A DNA stretch of 64,000 nucleotides from Paenibacillus turicensis (GTDB lineage: Bacteria > Bacillota > Bacilli > Paenibacillales > Paenibacillaceae). The number at the start of each line of letters is the position of its first letter. Within the stretch, counting starts at the first letter, position 1. The DNA lies in the NCBI RefSeq assembly GCF_017873435.1, contig NZ_JAGGKG010000006.1, positions 1 through 64,000 of the forward strand. Reading direction: 5' to 3'. Below the pieces are notes generated by a model. It was not told the origin of the DNA. It made no database searches and saw nothing but the letters and a program-made list of their open reading frames with translations. Below are positions 45,177 to 54,741 of this stretch, one piece after another. The position numbers and the translations under genes were made by a program.

Positions 45177-46535
45177 TTATGAAGGCTTAACCCCATGCTT
45201 TTTGAACAATCCTTCGAAGAACTCTTTAACGATCTTTGCTCCAGCTTCCTCGTCCATCAATTCATACCCGCCGAATCGATAGACCTCATACCCGTTGAGT
45301 TTTAATTCCCTGTCGGCTTGCACCATCTCGGCGTACTTTTTGGGACTTGATGTATCTTCATCAGAATAATGTTGCTTTCCATCTACTTCAAGTACAATAC
45401 GCTGCTTGTTTGAAAACAGTAGGAGAAAGTCCATACGCTGTCTTGGTAAATACGCTTTTCCTGCTCGCTGTTTTATCGTGTAGGGATCATAGTGTAAATA
45501 GACTTGTGGTATTAGTGCAGGAAAGTTCTTATCGAACAAATCCTTAAAACATTTAAAGTAACTCTTAAATAGCAGCTTCTCTGGTGGAGAAGCTAATGTT
45601 TGAAATAAACGCACATAGAGCTGTTTTTCGGTCTCTAAATTTGGCTCTGATACCCCATTCCTATCAGCCCACCACGATACTAGGTCAGCCCAATACAGAC
45701 CTGTATTCGGAATAGTACGGTCGTAAACTAAACAGTTCTCTTCATGCTTTACAATTCTAATGTCGTTATTAATCGAGTCACTAATTACAATTTCAGGCTT
45801 CTGACCCACCGCGGCGAAGATCAGATTTTTCACATTGCCTTTTACCCCATCAAGCACTTTATCGATACGGTAGACTGGAAACCCTGAAATATTGTCCGCC
45901 AAATTAAACTTATATCCGTCATTTCCTAAATGCTTATTGATGAATTCAATATATTCGTCCTGCTCGTCCTGCTGTCGAACCAATGGATGTACGACCTGTT
46001 CCAAGAATTTTATAAACACATCATCTGGCGCTATCATTAGTTCTAAATACTTCTCATATAAGTAGACTTCATCCCAGTCTGAATTGTTGATCATATGTTG
46101 CCATATATCACCTGAAGCGGTCTTAAAGCGGGAATCAGTTGAAGGCATGCTGTCCAAATCCCATACCCGATTCAAGAAGTCGACCAATTCGTATTTACCT
46201 GGGATATTATTTCTGGCATGGAGTTCATCCATGATATTTCGCCTGGTGATCTCACTGATTGTATAAAGCCCCGTTGGATTAAGTCGAAGAACCAACTTTG
46301 ATAATGAGTTTGCCTTTGAGCCGTAGTCATTTATAATTCGCTTAGCTAAGTCCAAAAGGAATAATTGATCCTTACCTTTGAGCCTTTTTTGGACGTAAAC
46401 CCTTCTACTGCTAAATGCCTCAGACTCATCTCCGCTTTCCAATCCATACTTATTGCAAACAGTCGGTATGTCGTATGCCTTTTCCTCAAGTAGTACCTGA
46501 ACTATGGCATCAATGAGTTCGTTAATACTCGCCAT
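45177..46535 (-). CDS. AbiJ-like protein with C-terminal PD-(D/E)XK-type domain
   Basis: This 452-residue protein has an N-terminus that resembles AbiJ N-terminal domains (LLEEKAYDIPTVCNKYGLES ... EAFSSRRVYVQKRL). A middle part with KPEIVISDSINNDI and CLVYDRTIPNTGL follows. A C-terminal nuclease-fold domain (about 355-445) has D369 in RMDFLLLF and VLEVDGKQHY with E383, D385 and K387. The start at 46535 has AAGGGGG upstream. AbiJ-type proteins act in abortive infection against phages. Its upstream neighbour ends 26 bp before the start, and a HEPN gene follows. Confidence 0.75.
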   Translation of the reverse strand: MASINELIDAIVQVLLEEKAYDIPTVCNKYGLESGDESEAFSSRRVYVQKRLKGKDQLFLLDLAKRIINDYGSKANSLSKLVLRLNPTGLYTISEITRRNIMDELHARNNIPGKYELVDFLNRVWDLDSMPSTDSRFKTASGDIWQHMINNSDWDEVYLYEKYLELMIAPDDVFIKFLEQVVHPLVRQQDEQDEYIEFINKHLGNDGYKFNLADNISGFPVYRIDKVLDGVKGNVKNLIFAAVGQKPEIVISDSINNDIRIVKHEENCLVYDRTIPNTGLYWADLVSWWADRNGVSEPNLETEKQLYVRLFQTLASPPEKLLFKSYFKCFKDLFDKNFPALIPQVYLHYDPYTIKQRAGKAYLPRQRMDFLLLFSNKQRIVLEVDGKQHYSDEDTSSPKKYAEMVQADRELKLNGYEVYRFGGYELMDEEAGAKIVKEFFEGLFKKHGVKPS

Positions 46536-46561
46536 CGAATACCCCCTTTTAAATAAAACGA

Positions 46562-47239
46562 TCAAGGATTCCTATAGATACCCCATAAGAGCATTTCCCA
46601 CTCGATATCGAGCGCCTCACCAATGTTGTATTCCAATGCAAAGAAACTATGATCTCGTTCATCGCAAAATCTCTTGACATTAGAGTTACACAATTCCTTA
46701 ATCCTCGCCGCGCTACCGAATTTATTAAAAGATTCGTTAATACGCTTGATCTCCTTGCAATCCTTACTGAAAACACTGTACTTATTAGGAATTCTGCTCA
46801 AAGGATTTACACCAATCAAAATATTGTAACAGGGGATCTTCTCTGAATATATAGCCTGTTTATTGATATCCTGTAGTACACCATTTCTTACTCCTGAGTC
46901 CCCATAAAACACCTTTTCATAACCACTTTCACCATTCTTTTTCCCTCGTTCAGTACTAGCAATGAACCATGCATGTCGCGCCTTGAATTCAAATAATGCT
47001 ACAGGATTTGTCTGTTTGTTACGGTATCGAATTATTGCCAAATCACGCCGCTTCTCCCACTCACGCTGGATAAAGTAATCGTTATCGTCTTTAAGGACAT
47101 TTGCGAAAAGCAGATTGAACTTGTCTCTGATGTTCATTTCGGTTCGGGAGTTGCTGTAAAGGATAGCCAATTCATTTTGGAACCATGTTTGGTTTAAACT
47201 TCTTAGCAAATTTTCAATATAGTCAGGTGTAAATAACAT
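46562..47239 (-). CDS. Predicted PD-(D/E)XK nuclease-fold protein
   Basis: This is a 225-residue protein in which RRDLAIIRY ... VALFEFKARHA gives D66 and E84-x-K86, the PD-(D/E)XK pattern. The N-terminal 50 residues and the C-terminal half have no recognised domain. The ATG has AGGAG about 12 nt upstream. It heads the three-gene row with the AbiJ-like and HEPN genes. It could be a nuclease partner or a sensor that lost activity. Confidence 0.65.
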   Translation of the reverse strand: MLFTPDYIENLLRSLNQTWFQNELAILYSNSRTEMNIRDKFNLLFANVLKDDNDYFIQREWEKRRDLAIIRYRNKQTNPVALFEFKARHAWFIASTERGKKNGESGYEKVFYGDSGVRNGVLQDINKQAIYSEKIPCYNILIGVNPLSRIPNKYSVFSKDCKEIKRINESFNKFGSAARIKELCNSNVKRFCDERDHSFFALEYNIGEALDIEWEMLLWGIYRNP

Positions 47240-47443
47240 TATTGAGCAGCACTCCTAATCCACAATCTCTTGATAATCTATTCAGCATGACCTATTCTCA
47301 CGATCTTTCTCTACGGCTGTCCCATGATGCCGGTTCTTTTACCCCATTCGCTGTAATATTTCGACAAATTATCTGATAAACCCTTCCCTTTATGGACGTG
47401 TTAAGATGGATCATCAAGAGCTAGGGGCATCAAAGACGTAAAG

Positions 47444-47468
47444 AAGCCGCCAACTAATGTGGCGGCTT
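47444..47468 (-). terminator. Hairpin after the small resolvase gene
   Basis: AAGCCGCCA / TGGCGGCTT forms a 9-bp GC-rich stem 13 nt after the stop at 47481; the T-run (CTTT) is weak. The stem sequence is almost the same as the one after the XRE pair at 32944. Confidence 0.65.
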
Positions 47469-47480
47469 GTCAGTCTTATA

Positions 47481-47885
47481 TCATTTTGAGATCCCCTTAC
47501 CTCGACTTCCCTTTCGCTTTAACCACTCTTGCCACCAGAAGCTATAATATAATTCGAACACTTTAGAATCTTCATCTATTGAAAAGTCCAAGTGATCTAA
47601 AAATACGAAGTTGTACCGCATCGCTCCTATAAGTAGATGAAGTGTAAAAATGTCACGAGACAATTTATACACTGTAGAAACAATTACTGTATCTCCTTTC
47701 TTGGCGGTGTTTAGGAGCTTATTGAAGCCCGGTCGATTTTTGCTTAAGCCGCTGAAACCGTCATCGATGAATACTTCATCAATGAGAAGCCCTTTTTCAT
47801 TGGCATACTTCATGCACTCTTTGACCTGGGCATTGATTGCTTTGGGAGACTGCTTTGCACTTCTAGCATAGATGTAGTTATTCAT
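47481..47885 (-). CDS. Small serine recombinase, catalytic domain only
   Basis: This 134-residue protein covers the resolvase catalytic domain: YIYARSAKQ with a Tyr-x-Arg-Ser core (S9), DDGFSGLSKNRPGFNKLL, and VSTVYKLSRD. After about residue 115 a short basic tail (WLKRKGSRGKGISK) takes the place of the DNA-binding HTH domain. It is therefore shorter than resolvases of Tn3 elements (about 185). The start has an AGGAATTAAC-type site. It could act on a nearby site with a partner, or be a decaying remnant. It is a single gene. Confidence 0.8.
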   Translation of the reverse strand: MNNYIYARSAKQSPKAINAQVKECMKYANEKGLLIDEVFIDDGFSGLSKNRPGFNKLLNTAKKGDTVIVSTVYKLSRDIFTLHLLIGAMRYNFVFLDHLDFSIDEDSKVFELYYSFWWQEWLKRKGSRGKGISK

Positions 47886-47975
47886 GTTAATTCCTCCATT
47901 TGTTTAGGTTTGTATGATCGAATGTTTTTGGGCTGTTCTTTAGGGGCATCGTAAGAGGATACCCCTGAGATGGGA

Positions 47976-48692
47976 TTAGGACTTGTTGTTGTATACCATG
48001 CTTCCGACAAGGCTTGCAAATGTCGATTCGATAGGGTGACCGAACAGTAAGCCCGAAAAGATTAGGTCATAATCACTCTTTGGATTAGTGAAATCATACC
48101 CCGCAAGGTAGTCTGAGAGCTTTTGGTTACTTAAGGCTCGGATTTTACTTTTAACATACTGATTCATGAAGTAACCTCTCACTTCACCGTAGCGAGCCTC
48201 TTCCAGCAGCTCATACGATTTGATGAGGGCTTCTAAATCCAAGTGCTGGCTAATGGTGCCGCTTAGGGCGAAGCCAACTGTTTTCTGATCAGCAATTTGT
48301 GTTTCCTTGGACACTAAATCCGATTGTCGAGCCAGCTCATGGTAATCATTCTTGTCATGGTTGGCTACGGTAACAAATCCAATTGGCTTGAGTCCAGCCA
48401 ATACTGCTCTAATGAAGTAATCTCCTCTGTTTTGCCCTTCTTTGTAATGCCATTCCCCACAGAAACCCATGTTAAGCCAGCGGTGCATTTTGGACTTGAA
48501 TGGGAGATCTACTTTCGGAAATTTGTAGGTCGCCACGATGAAGCCATTGTTAAAGACTCTAACCACAATTGAGTTCTCCTGTTTCCGTGTGACGAAGGCT
48601 GATCGTCCTACACCTGGTTTGTCCATAACCTTTCCGGTCAAATTTGGGTTCGAGCTGCTCCATCCATCAATCGCGAGAAATTGGTTCATCAT
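47976..48692 (-). CDS. Hypothetical protein, 238 residues
   Basis: The family is unknown. The product is soluble with an aromatic-rich N-terminal half (MHRWLNMGFCGEWHYKEGQN, about 69-88) and a helical C-terminal half. AGGAGG lies 9 nt before the ATG, so it is surely a translated gene. It lies between the small resolvase and the PIN gene and is separated from both by gaps with hairpins. I see no motif that points to a reaction. Confidence 0.7.
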   Translation of the reverse strand: MMNQFLAIDGWSSSNPNLTGKVMDKPGVGRSAFVTRKQENSIVVRVFNNGFIVATYKFPKVDLPFKSKMHRWLNMGFCGEWHYKEGQNRGDYFIRAVLAGLKPIGFVTVANHDKNDYHELARQSDLVSKETQIADQKTVGFALSGTISQHLDLEALIKSYELLEEARYGEVRGYFMNQYVKSKIRALSNQKLSDYLAGYDFTNPKSDYDLIFSGLLFGHPIESTFASLVGSMVYNNKS

Positions 48693-48770
48693 ACTGTCTT
48701 GCCTCCTAGTTTTTATTTGCGTACACTATCTTGCCTGTGACTCTTGAGCAATGTGTAGAAATTAAATAAG

Positions 48771-48793
48771 ATGATGTCGGGGAGACATCATCT
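48771..48793. terminator. Hairpin with T-rich flank
   Basis: GATGATGTC / GACATCATC is a 9-bp stem followed on the plus strand by TTTAGATTATTTTTTTT and on the minus strand by TTATTTAATTT. No plus-strand gene precedes it, so its target is unclear. Confidence 0.55.
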
Positions 48794-48908
48794 TTAGATT
48801 ATTTTTTTTACAGAATGCGCATTACCGTGAAGATGCCCCACGCCGAGCTATCTGAACCTTCTTTCTGAACAATGCTACACGCTCTTTAGCTTAGTGACAT
48901 ATGCCCAA

Positions 48909-48940
48909 TAAAAAAAGATGGTGCCTTGGGAGACACCACC
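48909..48940 (-). terminator. Terminator after the PIN-domain gene
   Basis: GGTGGTGTC / GGCACCATC arms with two G-T pairs are followed on the minus strand by seven T residues, 12 nt after the stop at 48952. Confidence 0.82.
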
Positions 48941-48951
48941 ACTTGATATTT

Positions 48952-50481
48952 TTATATTGCAAGAAGACCCCTCATAGTCTTAATATCATCTCTCATCTTG
49001 TTAACAGAATCTCTGTTTTTCTGAACAACTTCTGATAGATCACGAATGACTTTTTCAAGTCGATATGTTTTTGACTCTTCTGAACCATCAGCGGCTCCAC
49101 CGTCTTCATCGAAGTTTATATACCCATAATACACTTCGATTTCACCTTCTGAAATTTTTTCTGCATTCTTATGGAGCACAACCCATAAAGAATCCGAATC
49201 GTCATCCCTCGGATCGAGTTGACCTTCCACAAATAGCTTGACTGTATTACCTTCAAGATCAATAAAGCTTAACAACTCATCAACTGCAAAGTAATCCTTG
49301 TATTTTATACTGTCTCGAGTGATTTCTAGATCTTCTAATGAAAACAAGTGTTCATTCACGAATTCCATAACTGCATCTCTTACTTCTTCTTCCGTGAAAC
49401 TAATATCATGATTGATTTGTAAGAACGGCGAGTTTACGTTATAAATCTGAATCTTTGCAACTAAGTCCGCAATGGGCTTAGCATTGCTATCAGTTTCAAA
49501 CTGATAGTACTCATCAATGGCATCTTCAATCTCGGCACCTAAAGAAGAAAGCAAAGACTCAATCGTATTAGTTAGCTCTTCTACCTCAGTGCTCTCACTA
49601 ATACCTTCTATGTATGCATCATCAGAGGATAATGACGACAGCCCAACTGATTCTCTTTCCATTTTATTCAAATCTCGACGAGAATCCTCGACCATCTGCC
49701 TTCTTTCCTCTTCCTCCTCTTCTATCAATTGTTGATAAATATTAGCTTCTTGGGTCTCTTCAGAAAAATCCTTAATTAAAGTTTTACTGTAATGTAACCT
49801 GTAGTTGAATAACTGAAGTAAGTTATTTTGTCTTAGTGCCTCTTCGATATGTGGGTGAATCTGTTCTTTCTCCGTCTTATCGGTTCCTTTTGAGAAGTCT
49901 TTGTGATTTCGTGTGATAAAATAAATCCGATCTTCATCATTAATAGTCACAAAATCGCGGATATTTATTAAAGTCTCAATAATCGTAGCATCTGCCCAAG
50001 ATTCCTTACCCTCGATATGAAACGGACATTGCTTATATAGTTTTCTTCTCTGAACTTTTAGTAATAAATCTCTGTTCTCCTCAAGTCTTATCACATTTCT
50101 GTATTGCAATAATCCCGTTATCTTTTGAGTAGCATCATTTATATATCGCTCTTCATTTCTTCCAAACTCATCAACCATATTTCCAAGAGCTTGCTTTAAC
50201 GGGCTAATCTTTTCATTATACTTCCTGATCTCCTCTACGTGATTTATCCAATAAACTTTATCAATTGATTTCCCAGCTTCCTCCACCAATTTACCTACAT
50301 TCTTGACCTCGCCAGCAACATGTCTCTTTACTTCAGTTTCAATAATAGTAGGTAACAAAATCTTCACTTGATCATGATCCAGCAACATTTTCAACGTCTC
50401 GTAGGAATCTGCCGTATGTGATTTATTCCTAGATACGATCATGTCGATATAGATGTTGGTGTCAAGCAGTAAATACTTCAT
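48952..50481 (-). CDS. PIN-domain protein with long acidic C-terminal region
   Basis: This 509-residue protein begins with a PIN nuclease domain (about 1-215): LLLDTNIYIDM with D7, IIETEVKRH with a conserved Glu near 49, and later ESWADATIIE and FITRNHKDF that supply the remaining acidic residues. The following 290 residues are acidic and helical (EEEEEERRQM, SLSSLSSDDAYIEG) with no known domain. I use the ATG at 50481. It resembles the PIN-type proteins annotated in defence islands, which may cleave RNA or DNA. It is followed by its own terminator. Confidence 0.78.
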   Translation of the reverse strand: MKYLLLDTNIYIDMIVSRNKSHTADSYETLKMLLDHDQVKILLPTIIETEVKRHVAGEVKNVGKLVEEAGKSIDKVYWINHVEEIRKYNEKISPLKQALGNMVDEFGRNEERYINDATQKITGLLQYRNVIRLEENRDLLLKVQRRKLYKQCPFHIEGKESWADATIIETLINIRDFVTINDEDRIYFITRNHKDFSKGTDKTEKEQIHPHIEEALRQNNLLQLFNYRLHYSKTLIKDFSEETQEANIYQQLIEEEEEERRQMVEDSRRDLNKMERESVGLSSLSSDDAYIEGISESTEVEELTNTIESLLSSLGAEIEDAIDEYYQFETDSNAKPIADLVAKIQIYNVNSPFLQINHDISFTEEEVRDAVMEFVNEHLFSLEDLEITRDSIKYKDYFAVDELLSFIDLEGNTVKLFVEGQLDPRDDDSDSLWVVLHKNAEKISEGEIEVYYGYINFDEDGGAADGSEESKTYRLEKVIRDLSEVVQKNRDSVNKMRDDIKTMRGLLAI

Positions 50482-50595
50482 TGTGATATCCCCTTTATCT
50501 TTCCAGCTTGACTTCAACAGCGGAAAGTACGAGTATTGAAACTATTCGGACAAATAATCATAACAGCCTATGCATTGTTAGTGTCGAGCTGCCCA

Positions 50596-53166
50596 TTAAG
50601 GGGCAGCTATTACGTGAACTGGACTGACCTTATCAGAATCGATAATCGGTAAGTTCAGTTCTTTTAAGAATCTCGATCGCCCACATGGCTTCTCTTGAAT
50701 TGTCTTTGGAAAAGTCACATACAGTTTCTGCTTAGCTCTTGTAACTGCGACATACATTAGTCTTCGTTCTTCTTCCATCGTTGTCGGTGGTTCAGCCTTC
50801 TCTTTGCACGATTGAACATCCACATCTTTAAGCTCTTCGGCATATTTTGAAGGCAGACCCCCATCATTGCAACCAATGACAAATACATTTTCAAAAGCTA
50901 ACCCCTTGCTTCCGTGAATCGTTAAGAAATACAGGGCATTGTACTTTTTGTCATGGTACTTCTCCAGATTTTCCTTCATTTCATCCTTACGCCGCTTCAT
51001 CCTCTCATGGAAACCGAGTAAGTCATTCCAAGTGCTGTATTTTTCGAGTTCCTTAAGAATCCATTCCTTTTCCTCATCAGTCACATTATCCTTAACTCTA
51101 GGAAAAGCTAAGAATTGGTCCGCGACTTCCTTCATGTTAACCGGCTTATCTTGTTTCAGATTAATAAGAAGAGTCAGGTACTGTTTTAGTGGGAGCGTGT
51201 CCTTGGTTTTAGACTTTTCAATGACTAGCGCACAAGCCTCGCGAATAACGTCGGATAAAGTAGCGATGTCCAAGTTTTGATACCACTGTTCAATAGCGTG
51301 CTTACTGACGAAATGGTGTCCTAGTGCGTTAGTCAAAATGGACCTCCACAATTGAAGCTTGTTCCCCCTTGAAGCCATCAACTCCTGCCACATACCAAAC
51401 GCATTATTAAAATCCTGAATAGAAAAGATACCCATAACATCGTCCATTTTCTCGATGACATACGGAACCCCTTTAACATCTAAGGCTTGGAACATACTTT
51501 GAAGCTGTCTTCTTGATCTATATAAGACTGTCGATTTTGTATAGTTGATGGGATCGACTTTGCCCTCCAATACAAAGGGTTCTAGCTTACCGATCTCCTG
51601 AGATCTCGACAGAATCCAGTGAGCTTCTTCTTTGGTATCTGGACAGCCTACGATGATCGCTTCGCCATCATCTTTATGGAATGCATCCATCGACTTGGGT
51701 ATGCGATCATGCTTATTTTCAGAGATAACCCAGTTACCAGCATCTACAATCTTCCGCTTTGAGCGATAGTTCCTCATCAATCTTATCTCATGAGTGGTGT
51801 AGACTTTTGGAAAATCCTTAATATAGCTAGGATCTGACCCCCTAAAAGCATAGATCGACTGGTCATCGTCCCCCACTATGATTAATTTCGAAGCACTTGT
51901 TGGGGGACAAATTAGTTTGACCGTTTCCATCTGTAACGGATTAATATCTTGGAACTCATCAATGAAGATATAATCGTATCTGTTCTGGACGAACTCTCTT
52001 GCTTCTGGATACTGAAGCAATGCATCGTATAAGTTAATTAGGAAGTCATCATATACAACAATCTCGTTGTCCTTCCTTACCTGATTCAACTCATTAATCA
52101 TCATGTTGAAGCGGACGCTAACAGGAATATCTTCCTTATCATCGATTACACTGTCGAAATGCTTCTCGATATAATCGGTCATTTGGTCAACTGAGAACCC
52201 CATATTAATCCAGAAGCTTATACGATCAAAAATCGTCTTTTCGTTTTCCTTGTCAAACTTAAACAGTCTGTATTTGTTAATCAGCTTACGCAGCTCTCTC
52301 TTGTACTCAAACTCGCCTTCATCAGCATTTCCGTTTTGAATCCCTATTGAGGAATAAGCAGGATTCTGCCTCTTTAACTGATTGAACAAGCTCATGAAAG
52401 TGCCATGAAAAGTACTGACATTGACCTTTGAATTTTCCACCCCAAGGAAGAGGTTTACTCGTCCTTCCATCTCTTCTTTAGCCTTACGAGTAAAAGTCAT
52501 CATACAGATCCGATTGGGGTTAACATTCTTCATCTGAATAAGGTAAGCAACCTTCGCACAGATCGTTTCAGTTTTACCACTACCAGCACCTGCAATAATT
52601 TGAAGATGCTTTTCCATACCGTATCGGATAGCTTCAACCTGATTTTCATTGAATGGGTTACCTTTTATCTTTTCAGCAATTTCAAAGAAGCTGCTGTCCC
52701 AATCTGTCTTCGCTACAGGATTATCTGATTGGGGAATCTGGATTTCTAAGATTTCACCGAATCTCGACTTATAATAAGAATGTTCACTTTCGATCTTAAG
52801 GTGCTTTTGCTGCAGGGCTTTATAATTATTCTTAGTCGCGGTTAGTTGATTCGAGAGTTCTCCATGACTGTCCGATAGATCAGAGTACTCTTTCTGCAGC
52901 TTCTTAAAATCAGAATCCCTCCTATAGAATTCTTGCTCAAGTGATTTATACTTTGTCACCATTTCAGAATTTATTTGCTGCATTTTCTCGATGGTTTTCC
53001 TTGCCGCGGCGAAATCATCACTAACTTTATTAAGCTTGGACGCTATAATAGCATTCTCATAATTGGCTTTGTCCAGCCTACTACGGAGATGAGTAACCTC
53101 TTCCAACAGTTTGTCTTTGCCTGTCAGCTTATCAACCAAGTTCTTCAATACCTTTAAGTCCTCCAA
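50596..53166 (-). CDS. UvrD/Rep-type SF1 helicase with N-terminal coiled coil
   Basis: This 856-residue protein has about 130 residues of predicted coiled coil (about 20-135) followed by a full SF1A motor: Q motif NPFNENQVEAI, Walker A AGAGSGKTE (192-200), motif Ia MMTFTRKAKEEM, motif II FIDEFQDINPLQ, motif III GDDDQSIYAFRG, motif IV YRS and motif VI YVAVTRAKQKLYV. The start is TTG at 53166 or possibly the TTG at 53148 that follows GGAGG. UvrD-like motors with extra N-terminal regions occur in several defence systems; the gene here is a single unit upstream of the PIN gene. Confidence 0.88.
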   Translation of the reverse strand: MEDLKVLKNLVDKLTGKDKLLEEVTHLRSRLDKANYENAIIASKLNKVSDDFAAARKTIEKMQQINSEMVTKYKSLEQEFYRRDSDFKKLQKEYSDLSDSHGELSNQLTATKNNYKALQQKHLKIESEHSYYKSRFGEILEIQIPQSDNPVAKTDWDSSFFEIAEKIKGNPFNENQVEAIRYGMEKHLQIIAGAGSGKTETICAKVAYLIQMKNVNPNRICMMTFTRKAKEEMEGRVNLFLGVENSKVNVSTFHGTFMSLFNQLKRQNPAYSSIGIQNGNADEGEFEYKRELRKLINKYRLFKFDKENEKTIFDRISFWINMGFSVDQMTDYIEKHFDSVIDDKEDIPVSVRFNMMINELNQVRKDNEIVVYDDFLINLYDALLQYPEAREFVQNRYDYIFIDEFQDINPLQMETVKLICPPTSASKLIIVGDDDQSIYAFRGSDPSYIKDFPKVYTTHEIRLMRNYRSKRKIVDAGNWVISENKHDRIPKSMDAFHKDDGEAIIVGCPDTKEEAHWILSRSQEIGKLEPFVLEGKVDPINYTKSTVLYRSRRQLQSMFQALDVKGVPYVIEKMDDVMGIFSIQDFNNAFGMWQELMASRGNKLQLWRSILTNALGHHFVSKHAIEQWYQNLDIATLSDVIREACALVIEKSKTKDTLPLKQYLTLLINLKQDKPVNMKEVADQFLAFPRVKDNVTDEEKEWILKELEKYSTWNDLLGFHERMKRRKDEMKENLEKYHDKKYNALYFLTIHGSKGLAFENVFVIGCNDGGLPSKYAEELKDVDVQSCKEKAEPPTTMEEERRLMYVAVTRAKQKLYVTFPKTIQEKPCGRSRFLKELNLPIIDSDKVSPVHVIAAP

Positions 53167-53316
53167 TACTTTTCTGGTTGGTTATCACATGTGAGCGCGG
53201 CTCACGAAATAGTACTATTGTCTTGTAAATATTCACCATCGAGAGCCTTTTTTCCTGCTTTCTGTAAACAACAATCGACAAATCCCGCGCGTAAAGTCTT
53301 ACGCATTTTCAAGAAA

Positions 53317-53350
53317 ATAAAAAAGCGGCACCCCCTATTAGGTGACCGCT
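53317..53350 (-). terminator. Terminator after the WG-repeat gene
   Basis: AGCGG-T-CACC / GGTGCCGCT arms are followed on the minus strand by six T residues, 33 nt after the stop at 53384. Confidence 0.82.
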
Positions 53351-53383
53351 TGCATTGATTTATTGTCTTCATAAATCGAACCC

Positions 53384-54196
53384 TTAATTGATACTATACT
53401 TCAAACTATTCCATAATCTCCGCATATCCTTCATCACAACCGCTACATGGATATACCGCGAGAGTACTTCATCGTATTCAAGTGGATTTACAGGGATATT
53501 CTCTTTCGTAATTGTTCTCCACTTGCCATCCTTCTTTACGACTATCGCCCCTTCAATAAAACCTTCGAATCCGGGATGGAATGTGTTCATCATATCATCG
53601 TACTCGAAAGGAATCACTACTTCTCCAGCGGTATCAATGCAACCCCATTTGCCATTCGAATCTTTGACTGCGGCTAACCCCTTGTAGAAGCATTTGGCAT
53701 CTTGATACTGTAATGGGATTAGTTCGTTACCGAACTGGTCGATGAAACCGAAATATTTGGGGCACTCTTTAATACAGAATAAAGGGGAACGTTCAGTGCC
53801 GTTCACTGGGTCATCGAGTAGATCATATTGATCGAAATCATCATCTTCAAATATGGCATCGATAAAGTCATCCAACTGCTCGGTGTATTTGCCCACGATT
53901 GCTAACCCATCAATGAAAGATCCTGCAAAATTGTAACCCCTCGAGAAGGGAACTACTTCTTTCCCTCGATGATCCAAATATGCGTAGATACCGCTCTGAT
54001 TCTCAACCCTAATCAAACCGTAATCAACCATCTGCAAGTTAAGATACTCGCATGGGATTATTAATTCGTCTTCCTCATTCACTAAGCCATACAGACCATA
54101 CCAAGCCAGCCCTTCTTCATTGTCCTTGTTTACGACGATTCCCAATCCACCGATGCGATCAACTACTTCTCCGAACTTGGACTCTCGTTTTTCCAT
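53384..54196 (-). CDS. WG-repeat protein
   Basis: This 270-residue acidic protein is built of degenerate WG repeats: YGLVNEEDELIIPCEY, YLDHRGKEVVPF, FGFIDQFGNELIPLQY and WGCIDTAGEVVIPFEYDD. Such repeats form a beta-propeller-like or solenoid binding surface; no catalysis is known. AAGGAGG precedes the ATG by 9 nt. It is a single gene between terminators. A protein-binding role is the most one can infer. Confidence 0.85.
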   Translation of the reverse strand: MEKRESKFGEVVDRIGGLGIVVNKDNEEGLAWYGLYGLVNEEDELIIPCEYLNLQMVDYGLIRVENQSGIYAYLDHRGKEVVPFSRGYNFAGSFIDGLAIVGKYTEQLDDFIDAIFEDDDFDQYDLLDDPVNGTERSPLFCIKECPKYFGFIDQFGNELIPLQYQDAKCFYKGLAAVKDSNGKWGCIDTAGEVVIPFEYDDMMNTFHPGFEGFIEGAIVVKKDGKWRTITKENIPVNPLEYDEVLSRYIHVAVVMKDMRRLWNSLKYSIN

Positions 54197-54741
54197 GCCA
54201 TTCTTCCTCCTTGATATTTGTCATTAAAATTTGTTTCTACTCTTATGTCTACGACTCTTGAGCCAACTCCGTAAGTTGTTTTCAGCTCACCCGATCAAAG
54301 AAGAAGTTCGCATGAAAAGATCGTGAAACCCCTATTGAAGTAGTACAACGCAAAAAAAAATCACACCTCGGTGAAGTGTGATTACCGTTGAGTCCGACTA
54401 TCTAGTCGAGGATGGCGGGATGGAGGGAAATCGGAGAAGTCGTATAGATATCCTCAGGAGCTTACCTGTTCTGGATTGTTGTTCTTTCTCTGCTCGATCT
54501 TTGTTTGATTCTTTACAGTCGTTGTCTTGTTTATATGTTTTGTTTCTGCCATCATGTGCTGAAATTCATTTGAACTGTAGATTTATTAAAAATTCTTCAA
54601 TGACCAACTATCTACCCGTCTTTTTTCTTAGGCAGATATTATGAAAAACTGGCTAAGAGCTTTAATCGATCAAGTAAAATAATCATCCGGCAAACGATAG
54701 ATGAGGATTTTATCGACACCTTCAATTACCGGATAATTAGA
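54197..54741. other. Gap of 545 nt without a convincing gene
   Basis: The gap holds two minus-strand terminator-type hairpins: one near 54686-54735 with ATCCGG / CCGGAT arms and TTATTTTAC after it, which probably ends the recombinase operon, and one at 54352-54383. A small dyad CGACTA-TC-TAGTCG lies at about 54396-54409. Short frames exist (for example 267 nt on the plus strand at 54378, or 33 codons on the minus strand), but none has a proper ribosome binding site. Confidence 0.55.
54352..54383 (-). terminator. Rho-independent terminator
   Basis: AATCACAC / GTGTGATT arms (54359-54366, 54376-54383) are followed on the minus strand by a run of nine T residues. No gene lies directly upstream; it may end readthrough from the recombinase operon. 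Confidence 0.75.

Noticed and set aside
54378..54644. 88-codon plus-strand frame in the gap after the WG-repeat gene
   Set aside because: No ribosome binding site, it crosses a hairpin region, and composition is not protein-like.
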